Assembly (NCBI GenBank): GCA_034435375.1
Contig: DAOTXR010000073.1
Span: forward strand, 124,001 to 188,000
Reading direction: 5' to 3'
DNA: 64,000 nucleotides
DNA from: DAOTXR01 sp034435375
Lineage (GTDB): Bacteria; Chloroflexota; Anaerolineae; Aggregatilineales; UBA3940
The notes under the pieces are model-generated. The model saw nothing but the letters and a program-made list of their open reading frames with translations, was not told the origin of the DNA and made no database searches. A program made the translations under genes and the position numbers. Below are positions 17,789 to 26,913 of this stretch, one piece after another (within the stretch, counting starts at the first letter, position 1; every line of letters starts with the position of its first letter).

Positions 17789-18331
17789 CTATTCCTCGCT
17801 GTCCATCTCCTCAAGGATGCTGTATAGCAGCTCGAGCAACACGGTCTTGACGCTCTCGCGGTCGGGCGCCACGCACTTGAGCAGCTTGACGTGATCGTCT
17901 AGACGCAGCGCCACCCGCAAGTCGTCCAGGTCCCAGGCGTCGGGCAGGTCTTGCTTGTTGGCAGCCACGACGTAGGGCGTCGGCGCGAAGGCGCGGAATG
18001 TCTCCAGGATCGACTTGGCCTCGCGGAACGTCTCCGGGCGCGACGAGTCGACCAGCACGACGAAGCCCAGCATCCCCTGTGACAAAATCTCCCACATGAA
18101 ATCGAAGCGGCGCTGGCCCGGCGTGCCAAACAGGTACAACACTAGGTCGTCGTCCACCGTGATACGCCCAAAGTCCATGGCTACGGTGGTCTGGTCCTTC
18201 ACACGCTCCTCTTCAGACGAGATCGACCGCTCCGTTGAAACTACGTCAATCTCGCTGATGGACTGCACGAACTGCGTTTTGCCTGAGTTAAAGGGCCCGG
18301 TGATGACCATTTTAACGGTTTGTGTTTGCAT
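17789..18331 (-). CDS. Small Ras-like GTPase (MglA/Rag-like group)
   Basis: This 180-residue protein is a small P-loop GTPase: G1 GPFNSGKT (residues 12-19), G3 region FGTPGQ (68-73) and G4 NKQD (125-128). The GTPGQ form of the switch region is typical of prokaryotic GTPases linked with roadblock or DUF4388 proteins. It probably switches a signalling or polarity process. It starts 20 bases after the DUF4388 gene and shares its promoter. GTGAGG precedes the ATG. Confidence 0.9.
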   Translation of the reverse strand: MQTQTVKMVITGPFNSGKTQFVQSISEIDVVSTERSISSEEERVKDQTTVAMDFGRITVDDDLVLYLFGTPGQRRFDFMWEILSQGMLGFVVLVDSSRPETFREAKSILETFRAFAPTPYVVAANKQDLPDAWDLDDLRVALRLDDHVKLLKCVAPDRESVKTVLLELLYSILEEMDSEE

Positions 18332-18350
18332 TGAACCTCACTCTCGCTGA

Positions 18351-19151
18351 CTACTCGGCGCCCATGCCCTGTAAGTGATCTATCAGGCGACCAACGAGCT
18401 GGCGCTTCTTTTTCTTCTCTTCCGCCGACAGCACCTCACGCCGTTGAGTGTGGGCCAGTTCGACCAGCCCGGCCTCGCGCAAGCTGCCCACCACGCGCCG
18501 GATCTGACGGTCGTTCATGTTGAGCTTATTGGCAATCATGCGGATGGTGTTCTCTGGCTTGATGAAGTTCAGCACTCGCCACTCGTCTTTGCTGAGCTGC
18601 AGATCCGAGAGCTTGACGTTGGGCCGATTGGTGAACTTCAGCGCAATGTCCAGGCTGGGAATTTCTTCTTCGAGCTGCTCGTCGAGTTTTTGCAGGCGTG
18701 CGATCTGGATGATGACATTTTCCAGGTCAATCGGCACAGTGATGCGCCCGTCGTCGGGCTGCCGGGTCGGATCGAAGGCAAAGGCCCCTTCTTTCCACGA
18801 GGCGAACTGATTGAGGACGCCTAGCACGTGCCGTTTGATCGACTGCACAATGTCGTCTTGGGTAACGTACTTTTTCTGGATCAACAACAGCCCAAGTTGC
18901 TTGTCGCTGCTCCTCTGCGCAAACTTGGCCAGGTTGGCAGCCTGGTCGGCAGAGATGCGGCCTGCCCGCATCAGCACCGAGGCAAGCGATCCATCATCAT
19001 TGCCAATCGCGGCGAAGACCAATTTGCCTTCGCGGAAGTACAACTGAGCCTGACCATCTCGCCGCTGCACGGCCAGCGAACCGGATTTCTTTGCCAGGCT
19101 GACCAGACTCAGTATTTGTGTTGGACTGAAGTCCTTCAGATTACCCTTCAT
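18351..19151 (-). CDS. DUF4388 domain protein with C-terminal winged helix
   Basis: This 266-residue protein starts at MKGNLKDFSPTQILSLVSL, the typical DUF4388 opening; the ATG at 19151 has CAGGA upstream. A central region follows (ADQAANLAKFAQ and QDDIVQSIKRHVL). The C-terminus holds a winged-helix-like unit (LSKDEWRVLNFIKPENTIRM, then DRQIRRVVGSLREAGLVEL). DUF4388 proteins are common partners of MglA-type GTPases; here the GTPase gene follows directly. It may act as effector or localisation factor; this is inferred from pairing. Confidence 0.87.
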   Translation of the reverse strand: MKGNLKDFSPTQILSLVSLAKKSGSLAVQRRDGQAQLYFREGKLVFAAIGNDDGSLASVLMRAGRISADQAANLAKFAQRSSDKQLGLLLIQKKYVTQDDIVQSIKRHVLGVLNQFASWKEGAFAFDPTRQPDDGRITVPIDLENVIIQIARLQKLDEQLEEEIPSLDIALKFTNRPNVKLSDLQLSKDEWRVLNFIKPENTIRMIANKLNMNDRQIRRVVGSLREAGLVELAHTQRREVLSAEEKKKKRQLVGRLIDHLQGMGAE

Positions 19152-19477
19152 CGCCAAGTCCTGACCAGTCCCACGGATATAGCCAAAAGCGCCTTGATCC
19201 AGACCTACAGCTTCATCAAAAGAGTCTCTGGCATCTGTGTTGGTAAGACACCCCAAAAGTAGTTTGGATTACTTTTCGCAAGACACCCAAGGCTCCAATA
19301 ACAACACCTTGCTTCTCATGGCGTCACACACTCTCATCAAGCTGGGGGTAGTATACACGTGAGAGAAATGCGAGTCAACCTGCGTCATTATCGTAGTAGC
19401 CACACACCCACTATGCAAGTAGGAGAATCCCCTACCTAACCTTAGGGTCTGTTTCAGTTTGGTAGGGCAGCCTCCCC
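19152..19477. other. Leader and upstream region of the DUF4388-GTPase operon
   Basis: This 326-base region holds the promoter at 19350-19378 and a leader of about 190 bases. In the leader AAGACACCC occurs twice (about 19247 and 19283) flanking an AAAAGTA/TACTTTT inverted pair. The long leader could carry post-transcriptional control, but no known riboswitch was recognised. Confidence 0.45.
19350..19378 (-). promoter_or_regulatory. Near-consensus sigma-70 promoter of the DUF4388-GTPase operon
   Basis: On the minus strand, TTGACT (19373-19378) and TATACT (19350-19355) are separated by exactly 17 bases. Start of transcription is expected near 19343, giving a leader of about 190 bases before the ATG at 19151. 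Confidence 0.75.
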
Positions 19478-20809
19478 TCACGCCTGATACTGGCGCACCT
19501 GTCTCATGCTACGCCGGACCATGTCTTGAGCGCGGCGCTCGGCCTCGTAGAGGATCCGTTCCTCGTCCAGCGTCAGCAGTTCACGGCGGCGCATCAGCCA
19601 GCGCCCATTGACCATCACATCGGTCACGTCAGAACCTTTGGCCGAGTGCACCAGTTGGGCAACCAGACTGTGCAACGGGCGCATGTGGGGCGCATCTAGG
19701 TTAACGAGGATCACATCGGCAGGCGCACCAGGTTTCAGGACGCCGCTCTCGGCGAAACCGAGGGCCTGCGCACTGTTCTGAGTGGCCATACGCAGCGCCG
19801 TGTCGCCAGGGAGGCTCTCAGGGTTAAGCCCCTGGTATTTCTCGCTGAGCGCAGTCTGCCGAATGGTTGCAAACAGGTCCATATCAGAGTTAGAAGCAGG
19901 GCCATCGGTGCCGAGACAGACACGAACGCCGGCGGCCAGGCGCACCGCCAGCGGCGGAAAAGGCATGGCCAGCTTCATATAGGTGATCGGACAGTGGGCG
20001 ACATGCACGCCTTTGGCAGCCAGGATGGCCGTGTCGGTTTCGTCAATGGCCAAACAGTGGGCGGCCACACACCCGCCTGGCACGTCAAACACACCCAGCC
20101 GGTCGACGTGCTGGACTGGGCGCAGGCCGTGCCGCGCCAGCGATTGTTCGACCTGCTGCTCGCTCTCAGACAGGTGGAGATGGATGCCCTGCCCTGTCTG
20201 GTGGGCCAACTCGACCACGCGGGCCAGGAATTCCGGCGGGCAGATGTAGGGCGAATGCGGTCCCAGGAAGGTGTGCAGGCGGCCATCGGCGGAGGCGTGA
20301 GTGTCTTTGATCCAGGCCAGTGTGCCCTCCAGCCCTGGCCCAACTTCCGCCTCTGGCCCGATGCCGAACACACACCACGTCAAAGCAGCCTTCATCCCAC
20401 TCTGGCGCACGACTTCGGCCACGCGATCCATGTAGAAGTAGTGATCGTTAAAGCCAACTGTGCCAGAGCGGATCATCTCGCAGGCTGCCAGCGCCGCGCC
20501 CCAGTACACATCGTCGGGGGTGAGGACGCTCTCCATGACCCAGATTTTCTCGTTCAACCAACGGTCAAAGGGCAGGTCCTCTGCCCAGCCACGCTCAAAA
20601 GTCATGGGGCTGTGGCAATGCGCGTTGAACAGGCCAGGCAACGCAGCGCGCCCGCTGCCGTCGATCACTTCGTCGGCCTGCAGGTCGGGCGGCGCAGCGC
20701 CGACATGGGCGATCCGGCCCTCACGGATGACGAGAGCCGCGCGGTGATGGATGGTGCCTGCCTCGTCGAGCGTTACGATCTCAAGGTTACGGATCAGGGT
20801 TGTCGCCAT
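19478..20809 (-). CDS. Amidohydrolase, SAH/MTA deaminase-like (TRZ/ATZ family)
   Basis: This 443-residue protein is a cytosolic amidohydrolase with a TIM-barrel metal site: NAHCHSP (HxH), HLHLSESEQQ, AAHCLA and LGTDGPASNSDMDLF (Asp). These match the ATZ/TRZ and MtaD group that deaminates S-adenosylhomocysteine, methylthioadenosine or related amines. The exact substrate is uncertain. The ATG at 20809 begins the conserved N-terminal beta domain; the frame extends to 20938, but that extension is not family-like. Confidence 0.88.
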   Translation of the reverse strand: MATTLIRNLEIVTLDEAGTIHHRAALVIREGRIAHVGAAPPDLQADEVIDGSGRAALPGLFNAHCHSPMTFERGWAEDLPFDRWLNEKIWVMESVLTPDDVYWGAALAACEMIRSGTVGFNDHYFYMDRVAEVVRQSGMKAALTWCVFGIGPEAEVGPGLEGTLAWIKDTHASADGRLHTFLGPHSPYICPPEFLARVVELAHQTGQGIHLHLSESEQQVEQSLARHGLRPVQHVDRLGVFDVPGGCVAAHCLAIDETDTAILAAKGVHVAHCPITYMKLAMPFPPLAVRLAAGVRVCLGTDGPASNSDMDLFATIRQTALSEKYQGLNPESLPGDTALRMATQNSAQALGFAESGVLKPGAPADVILVNLDAPHMRPLHSLVAQLVHSAKGSDVTDVMVNGRWLMRRRELLTLDEERILYEAERRAQDMVRRSMRQVRQYQA

Positions 20810-20979
20810 AGGTGTGAGCCTCGCTTGTTGGCCTGTGTCAGTGTGTACCACCTGCATAGCAGATTTTGTGAGCGACGGCAAGTCAGCGAGATGTTGAGGA
20901 CAGGGAAACGTCTCCTCCATAGTCAGAACGAACGCCAACGCGACAAAAACTTGAACAGCAATCCAACCCCAAAAGGGTG

Positions 20980-20995
20980 TATACTGGACATGTCC
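20980..20995 (+). promoter_or_regulatory. Possible -10 box and palindromic operator before the GH1 gene
   Basis: TATACT (20980-20985) is followed immediately by the perfect 10-base palindrome GGACATGTCC (20986-20995), 61 bases before the start codon. TTGAAC lies at 20951-20956, but its 23-base spacing is too long for a normal -35. The palindrome at the expected start site could bind a sugar-responsive repressor; this is inference. Confidence 0.4.
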
Positions 20996-21056
20996 GTCTT
21001 GCAGATCGGCGAGTCCACCATCAACAATTCAACCAATCTACACAGGAGTGCAAGCA

Positions 21057-22436
21057 GTGTCTGAAGACACCTTCCTCAAGTTCCCCGCTGGATTCTTGTG
21101 GGGCGTAGGCGGCTCTGCGTACCAGATCGAGGGGGCTGTCCACGAAGATGGACGTGGCATGTCGATCTGGGACACTTTTTCACACACCCCCGGCAAAACC
21201 TACCAGGGGCACACCGGCGACGTGGCCTCCGATCACTACCATCGGTGGGCTGAAGATGTGGCGATCATGGCAAAGCTAGGCATTCGGGCCTACCGCTTCT
21301 CGATTGCCTGGCCACGCATCCTGCCCAGTGGCAGAGGCCAGGTCAATTCCAGGGGTCTCGACTTTTACGACCGCCTGGTCGACGCCCTGTTGGATCACGG
21401 CATCACGCCCGTTCCAACCTTGCACCACTGGGACTTGCCCCAGGCGCTCCAGGACGAAGGCGGCTGGGCCAGGCGTGAGATCGTCCACGACTTCGCCGAG
21501 TACGCTCGCATTGTCGGCGAAAGGCTGACCGACCGCGCCACAATGTGGCTGACGCACAACGAACCGTTCGTGCTGACTGTGCTGGGGCATTTCACCGGCG
21601 AACATGCGCCCGGCATCACCGATCCTTCCACGGCGTTCAAGGTTGGGCACCACGTGCTGATCTCGCATGGGCTGGCGGTTCAGGCATTGCGAGCTGCTGC
21701 CCGTCAGCCGCTCTCGATCGGCATTCCACTTGACTACAGCCCAACCTACCCCGCCAGCGACAGCGACGAGGATCGTGAGGCGGCCCGCCGTTTCGATAGC
21801 CTGCGCAACCGCATGTTCATAGAGCCGCTGCTGATCGGGCAGTATCCCTCGGATATGCTAGCGCTGCTTGGCCCGTTTCTGCCGAAGGTTGAGGATGGCG
21901 ACATGGCGCTGATCGGCACGCCGTTGGACTTCATTGGCCTGAATTACTACTCGCGCAGCGTCATTCGACACGATCCGTCCGTGCCGATCATCGCTGCCTT
22001 GCAGGTGCAGCCGCCAGGCAACGAGTACTCCATGATGTGGGAGATATACCCGCCCGGCATCTACGAGATGATTACCCGTGTATGGAATGACTACAAACCG
22101 AAAGTCCTCTACATCACCGAAAACGGCATCTGTGTGCCAGATGACGTGGACGCCGACGGGCAGGTACGCGACTATCGCCGCATCCGCTATCTGCGCGATC
22201 ACCTGGTGCAGGTCCACCGCGCCATCCAGGAGGGAATCCCGATCCAGGGATACCTGGTGTGGTCGCTGCTGGACAACTTCGAGTGGGCACTGGGCTATCG
22301 GATGCGCTTTGGGCTGGTGTATGTAGACTTCGAGACACAGAAACGCACGATCAAAGAAAGCGCACGCTGGTACAGCCAGGTGATCCACGACAATGGCCTC
22401 GATCCCACGCCTGGCGGTCCATTTTTGCCCTGCTGA
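21057..22436 (+). CDS. Family 1 glycoside hydrolase (beta-glucosidase)
   Basis: This 459-residue cytosolic GH1 enzyme has the N-terminal signature FLWGVGGSAYQIEGA, acid/base Glu169 in LTHNEP, and nucleophile Glu355 in YITENG. These define a retaining beta-glycosidase; the usual substrate is a beta-glucoside or beta-galactoside. No signal peptide is present. The GTG at 21057 has AGGAG eight bases upstream. No sugar transporter is nearby, so the gene seems to be transcribed alone. Confidence 0.95.
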   Translation: MSEDTFLKFPAGFLWGVGGSAYQIEGAVHEDGRGMSIWDTFSHTPGKTYQGHTGDVASDHYHRWAEDVAIMAKLGIRAYRFSIAWPRILPSGRGQVNSRGLDFYDRLVDALLDHGITPVPTLHHWDLPQALQDEGGWARREIVHDFAEYARIVGERLTDRATMWLTHNEPFVLTVLGHFTGEHAPGITDPSTAFKVGHHVLISHGLAVQALRAAARQPLSIGIPLDYSPTYPASDSDEDREAARRFDSLRNRMFIEPLLIGQYPSDMLALLGPFLPKVEDGDMALIGTPLDFIGLNYYSRSVIRHDPSVPIIAALQVQPPGNEYSMMWEIYPPGIYEMITRVWNDYKPKVLYITENGICVPDDVDADGQVRDYRRIRYLRDHLVQVHRAIQEGIPIQGYLVWSLLDNFEWALGYRMRFGLVYVDFETQKRTIKESARWYSQVIHDNGLDPTPGGPFLPC

Positions 22437-22737
22437 TAACCGATCAAGCCCCTCACGAATCATAAGGAGATCTATGGGAACGTCTGATCGCCTCACCTCT
22501 TATCCCCTCCCTTCTTCGTGCACAGATCGTGCAGCGACGCTGTCAGAGAGGGTGAGGAGTACGTCTCGTCTGGTTGGCGCAGGGGCGTCCACAAAAAGTG
22601 AGGCTCCAATACACTCGTTCTGGACACGAGCCGAAGGTGAGGCTACAGCATCGAACCCCTTTAGGTGTTGGGAGAACCTTTCTTAAATGAACCATGTGGA
22701 TCGGGTTGCCCGGTCTTCGAGCAAGGATCATACATCC
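22437..22737. other. Intergenic region with structured segments and a doubtful short frame
   Basis: This 301-base gap contains three GTGAGG repeats (about 22554, 22600, 22637), a CCTCACC/GGTGAGG long-range pair enclosing TGCAC/GTGCA, and a CTCGT/ACGAG hairpin near 22615. A 70-codon frame begins at 22474 behind a good AAGGAG, but its Ser/Thr/Arg-rich product has no protein-like pattern. It may be a structured leader for the flippase gene. Confidence 0.35.
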
Positions 22738-25308
22738 ATGCGCAGAATCCTTCTTCTGGCCACAGTATTTCTGATCCTGTTGAGCACCTTCATCGCCGCG
22801 ACTTCAGCCCTGGCAGCGCTCGACGACATGGGCAGCGTGCGCGTGTATTACGCCGGGCCGGCAGGTGGGGTCAGGACAGCGCTCGACCTGGCTGTGCGCT
22901 TCGAGGACTTTGCTCTGGTCGGCGATCTGGCCCAGGCCGATGCGATAGTTCTGAACAATGCCATCCCCAACCCTGAGGCGATACGGGCGCGGGTGAGCGA
23001 AGGAGCCGGGCTGGTGCTGATCCTCGGCCCCGACATAGACGAGGAAGCGCTGGGCGCGCTGCTCGGCCAGCCAGTTTCGCTTGCATCGCGTGACGAAGCG
23101 CTCAGCCTGATTGACGCCGATCCTGGCTTCGAGGAGCCGCTGCTCAAGGAGATCATGTGGGACAGCGCCCCTCAAGTACGCGGACGCGCTGCTCTGGAGG
23201 GTGTCAGTTCCATTCCTCTCGTGACCGGCTATGAGGATGGCTCGCTGGTGCTGGGCAAGACTGACATCGGGAAGGGGGCAGTGTACATTTTCACTGCTTA
23301 CCTGAACGATCCTGAGGTCAACGCCCAGTTCCAGGTATGGGCCTACTTCAACTACCTGATTTACCACCTGGTGGTGCGTGCAGCGGGCGGCATGCCGATC
23401 CCCTTTGCTGACTATGGTGGATCGCCAGTGCCCCATGCCCAGGACCAGGGAGCGATCTTTGCCATCCTGGCAGGGATAGCCCTGATCGCGGCTGGCGCTT
23501 ACGTGCTCGTGCGGCGCTACAGCAAGGCTCACCCGGAGCTGCTCGACGCACTGGTGGTGGATCGCCAGGAATTCGAGACACGCCAGGCCGGCACTGCCTG
23601 GGACGAGGTGGGCTTTCACCGACCCCTGGGGGGATTTCTGTTCTCGCTGATGCTGGGGCTGGTTTTCTTTGTGCCGCTGATCATCTACCAGAACCTGGTG
23701 CTGCCCAGCTTCATCTTACCCTCAGCGCAGGCGCTGGGCATCTGGGGGCGCGTATCGCAGTTCTTTGTCCTGATCTGGAACGTCTTTGACATGGGGACTA
23801 GCGCGGCCTTCATCAAGTTTTTCGCTGAGTACCGCGTGGACAACCCGCGCCGGGGCATCCAGTTTGGGCAGGTCTTCGTGTGGTGGCAGGCGCTCTCAGG
23901 CGCGTTCCAGGTAGCGCTGGTGGTGATCATTGCAGGGACTGGTCTGCCGCACACCACCTACGCGCTGTTCGCCTGGAGCGTGATCGTCCACGCGCTGATC
24001 CAGATGCCCGGCTTCTACGAAGTGATGCGCCACGCCCTGATGGGCTTGCAGCGCTTTGACTATGCCCAGATACTTGACATGGCGCTCAACCTGATCCTGC
24101 CCATGATCACCCAGCCGGTGTTGGTTACCCTGTTTGTGCTGTGGGGCAAAAGCAATCCAGTATTCGGGCTGGCGATGGGTGGCGTGCTGGGCATGGGCGT
24201 CGCCGCCTATGCTTCACAGTTGCTGTCCTTCTTGCTGGGGCTGTGGCTATACCGGCGGCTGGGCTACGGCGCACAGGTGCTTTTCCTGGCCCACTTCGAC
24301 TGGCAAACGGTGAAGGAGTCGTTCCGTTTCGGCGTGTTCGAGATGCTGGGCGGCAGCCTGTGGGGCTTCGGTCAGTCGATGGAGATCCTGATCACTCAGA
24401 CACGGCTGGTGAACTACGCCGAAGTGTGGGGAAACTGGACGCTGGCGCAGAACTTCATCTTTGCTTTCCAGGCGCTTCAGATTCTGTACAGCAACCTGCT
24501 GTCATCGATCTCCGAGGCCATCTCACACGCGCGTGTGAAGCTCAGCCAGTACTACAGCGTGATGGCCTACAAGTGGGGCGGGCTGATCAGCGCCTTCATC
24601 GCAGCGGTGCTGTTAGCCGTTGCTGACCGTTTCATCCTGGGCGCGACCGGGCCAGAGTTCTGGCGGGCCGCTGTGCTGTCGATCCCGCTCATCCTGTGGG
24701 GCGCGATCCAGTATCCCTCGTGGGTAGCCGACAACGTGCAGCTTGCAACCAACAAGCCCTACCTCAAAAGCATCCTGGTCGGCAGCGAGCAGGTGATACG
24801 GCTGGCGTTGGCCTGGCTGTTGCTGGAGCGTTTCCAGATCAATGCGCTGATTCTGGCTTACTTCATCGGGCTTGGCCTGAAGGGAATCGTGGCCTACCTT
24901 GTCAACCACCGGCTGTGCTTCCCACAGCGATTCTACTGGTGGCAGTCGTTGTTTGCGCCAGTGCTGGCAGGCGCAGTGCATTACGGCATCTTGCGTCTGG
25001 TGACCGGCTGGATCTGGCAGCCTGACCAAGTCTCCAGCATGGCGATCTTTCTGATCGGCATCCTGCTCTCCTACCCGCTGTTCATGTTCCTCTATGGCCT
25101 ATTCGGCGGCTGGGACGATGACACACTGGCCGACCTGGAGCGCGCCGTGGACCTATCTTCGTTCATGAAGCCGCTGGCCTGGCTGTTCTGGAAGTCCACG
25201 GCGCTGGGGGCACGGATCAGCCCGTTGCATGGGCGTTTCCCAGTGGGCATCCGCGCCGAGGCGCTGGAAGAGGCCCGCCTGCTGACGGTGGAACGGGTGG
25301 AGCTGTAA
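22738..25308 (+). CDS. Flippase-like polytopic protein with exported N-terminal domain
   Basis: This 856-residue protein begins with a signal peptide (ending near TSALA), then an exported domain of about 200 residues with Rossmann-like strands (GAGLVLILGPDI, GKGAVYIFTAYL) resembling a type-1 GATase-like fold. A membrane helix (IFAILAGIALIAAGAYVLVRR) leads to a cytoplasmic link and about 14 helices like the polysaccharide/lipid flippase (MATE/MurJ) superfamily. It probably moves a lipid-linked saccharide; the exported domain may gate or sense. The ATG at 22738 has AAGGA nine bases upstream; the frame begins at 22687. Confidence 0.7.
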   Translation: MRRILLLATVFLILLSTFIAATSALAALDDMGSVRVYYAGPAGGVRTALDLAVRFEDFALVGDLAQADAIVLNNAIPNPEAIRARVSEGAGLVLILGPDIDEEALGALLGQPVSLASRDEALSLIDADPGFEEPLLKEIMWDSAPQVRGRAALEGVSSIPLVTGYEDGSLVLGKTDIGKGAVYIFTAYLNDPEVNAQFQVWAYFNYLIYHLVVRAAGGMPIPFADYGGSPVPHAQDQGAIFAILAGIALIAAGAYVLVRRYSKAHPELLDALVVDRQEFETRQAGTAWDEVGFHRPLGGFLFSLMLGLVFFVPLIIYQNLVLPSFILPSAQALGIWGRVSQFFVLIWNVFDMGTSAAFIKFFAEYRVDNPRRGIQFGQVFVWWQALSGAFQVALVVIIAGTGLPHTTYALFAWSVIVHALIQMPGFYEVMRHALMGLQRFDYAQILDMALNLILPMITQPVLVTLFVLWGKSNPVFGLAMGGVLGMGVAAYASQLLSFLLGLWLYRRLGYGAQVLFLAHFDWQTVKESFRFGVFEMLGGSLWGFGQSMEILITQTRLVNYAEVWGNWTLAQNFIFAFQALQILYSNLLSSISEAISHARVKLSQYYSVMAYKWGGLISAFIAAVLLAVADRFILGATGPEFWRAAVLSIPLILWGAIQYPSWVADNVQLATNKPYLKSILVGSEQVIRLALAWLLLERFQINALILAYFIGLGLKGIVAYLVNHRLCFPQRFYWWQSLFAPVLAGAVHYGILRLVTGWIWQPDQVSSMAIFLIGILLSYPLFMFLYGLFGGWDDDTLADLERAVDLSSFMKPLAWLFWKSTALGARISPLHGRFPVGIRAEALEEARLLTVERVEL

Positions 25309-25324
25309 AAGGCAAGGGGCAGGT

Positions 25325-26059
25325 ATGCCGATCCGCCTCAAGCGTTACCGGAAGGACTTTGAGCACTCCTACGCCTTCGGCGTCTTCGCCACCCTGGAGT
25401 TGCTCCAACATCGTCCTGACCAAACGGTGAGCGTGCTGCTGCACTCCAAAGGCAATCGCAACGAAGGAGTCCTCAAGATCGAACGGCTATGCGCCCGTCA
25501 CCACATCCGCGTCGAGCACAACGACACGGCTATCGAGCGCCTCACCAACCGAGAGGATGAATATGCCGTCGGGGTGTTCCGCAAGGTCGAGCACCGCCTG
25601 GACAGAAATACCAGCCATGTGGTGCTGGTCAACCCTGCCGACATGGGCAACTTGGGCGCGATTGTGCGCACGATGGCGGCCTTCGGTTTCGAAGACCTGG
25701 CGTTGATCCACCCTGCCGTGGATGCCTTCGATCCACGCGCGGTGCGTGCATCGATGGGGGCGCTGTTCCAGGTAAGGCTCTCCTACTTCGACACCTTCGA
25801 AGACTACCGCCGTCGGTTTGGGCACGCGCTGTACCCGTTCATCACGCAAGCTCCAACGCCCCTGGAGGCTGTCGGATTCGCACGGCCCTGTGCGCTGATC
25901 TTCGGCAACGAGAGCGCCGGTCTGCCAGACGAGTTTCGGCAGACCGGCACCCCGGTCAGCATTCCTATCACCCACCGCGTGGACTCGCTGAACCTGGCCG
26001 TAGCGGTCGGGATCGCGTTGCACTCCGCGCGCGCTCTAGCCCTGCCCGATGGGCAGTGA
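25325..26059 (+). CDS. SpoU/TrmH family RNA methyltransferase
   Basis: This 244-residue protein has the SPOUT knot motifs: motif 1 NPADMGNLGAIVRTMAAFGF, motif 2 CALIFGNESAGLP, motif 3 VDSLNLAVAVGIAL. These bind S-adenosylmethionine in a trefoil knot and methylate a ribose 2'-OH in tRNA or rRNA. The motif 3 usually reads SLNVSVA or similar, so this is a close variant. An N-terminal substrate-binding domain precedes. It follows the flippase gene by 16 bases and may be co-transcribed. Confidence 0.9.
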   Translation: MPIRLKRYRKDFEHSYAFGVFATLELLQHRPDQTVSVLLHSKGNRNEGVLKIERLCARHHIRVEHNDTAIERLTNREDEYAVGVFRKVEHRLDRNTSHVVLVNPADMGNLGAIVRTMAAFGFEDLALIHPAVDAFDPRAVRASMGALFQVRLSYFDTFEDYRRRFGHALYPFITQAPTPLEAVGFARPCALIFGNESAGLPDEFRQTGTPVSIPITHRVDSLNLAVAVGIALHSARALALPDGQ

Positions 26060-26118
26060 TCCTTCCTTTTCCTTATCTACCCATGCCAGCACACTCGCTC
26101 TAGCCGTCAGGCTTTTCA

Positions 26119-26127
26119 TGATACAAT
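26119..26127 (+). promoter_or_regulatory. Extended -10 promoter element
   Basis: TGATACAAT (TGnTACAAT) fits an extended -10 box; no good -35 is seen. Transcription from about 26134 would give a leader of about 170 bases before the oxidoreductase gene, containing the palindromic TTTTGCGAAAA at 26158-26168. Confidence 0.4.
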
Positions 26128-26303
26128 GGGAGCACCGTGGCAGCCCGCTGCTGAGCATTTTGCGAAAAGCGATAGGGGTCACGCAGTTGAAGCGTTGGAG
26201 CGAGCCTCACCGCGGTCGACTGCATAAGTCCTAAGCAATTCGAATGATCTATCGCAAAACCTTAATATCCCGAACCTGCACAAAATTTCAGGCGAGACAC
26301 ATC

Positions 26304-26897
26304 ATGGCGACACACAACACATCCGAGCAGAGGCTTGCTCAGGCTTTCCGGCTCATGAACCAATATTTGATGATCCCCATGTGGCGGCTGGGCCTGGGCT
26401 GGGTCTTCAAACTCTGGCCGCAAGGCATCGGTCAGATCATGGTCATCGTCCACACGGGCCGCCGCACAGGACTGCGACGCGCCACGCCGGTCAACTACGC
26501 GCTGGTCAACGGAGATGTGTACTGTTTGTCAGGCTTTGGAACGACGTCGGACTGGTACCACAATCTCATGGCCAACCCCCAGGTCGAGGTATGGCTGCCC
26601 GATGGTTGGTGGGCGGGCACCGCTGAGGACGTGAGTGACGCCCCCAAACGGCTGCGCCTGCTGCGCAAGGTGCTGATTGCCAGCGGGTTTGCTGCGCCGC
26701 TATTCGGCGGCATCGATCCGGCCACGATCAGCGATGCTGAGCTTGCGGAGGCCACAGCCTCCTACCGCCTGATTCGCATCCGGCGCGAGGAGGCGCGCAC
26801 TGGTCCCGGCGGACCGGGCGAGTATGCGTGGGTGTGGCCAGTGCTGGCCATGGCCTTAGGTCTGCTGCTCCTGCTGAGGCCCCGAAAGCAAAGATGA
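26304..26897 (+). CDS. Deazaflavin-dependent nitroreductase family (Ddn-like) protein
   Basis: This 197-residue protein has the Ddn/F420-dependent oxidoreductase pattern: IMVIVHTGRRTGLRRATPVNY, a glycine-rich LSGFGTTSDWYHNLMANP, and VEVWLPDGWW. Family members are small split-beta-barrel proteins binding F420 or heme-like cofactors. A C-terminal hydrophobic helix (VWPVLAMALGLLLLL) suggests membrane association, which is less usual. The ATG at 26304 is preferred over one at 26244, whose extension is basic and not family-like. Confidence 0.82.
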   Translation: MATHNTSEQRLAQAFRLMNQYLMIPMWRLGLGWVFKLWPQGIGQIMVIVHTGRRTGLRRATPVNYALVNGDVYCLSGFGTTSDWYHNLMANPQVEVWLPDGWWAGTAEDVSDAPKRLRLLRKVLIASGFAAPLFGGIDPATISDAELAEATASYRLIRIRREEARTGPGGPGEYAWVWPVLAMALGLLLLLRPRKQR

Positions 26898-26913
26898 TGC
26901 CCATGGCCTCCTT

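Noticed and set aside
19994..21064. 356-codon plus-strand frame opposite the amidohydrolase
   Set aside because: The amidohydrolase has clear catalytic motifs on the other strand; this frame is an antisense shadow.
22474..22686. 70-codon frame with a good Shine-Dalgarno before the flippase gene
   Set aside because: The product is Ser/Thr/Arg-rich without hydrophobic or domain pattern; kept only as a note in the intergenic entry.
26049..26234. 61-codon plus-strand frame after the methyltransferase
   Set aside because: Overlaps the end of the methyltransferase gene and a promoter-like element; no ribosome site or family pattern.
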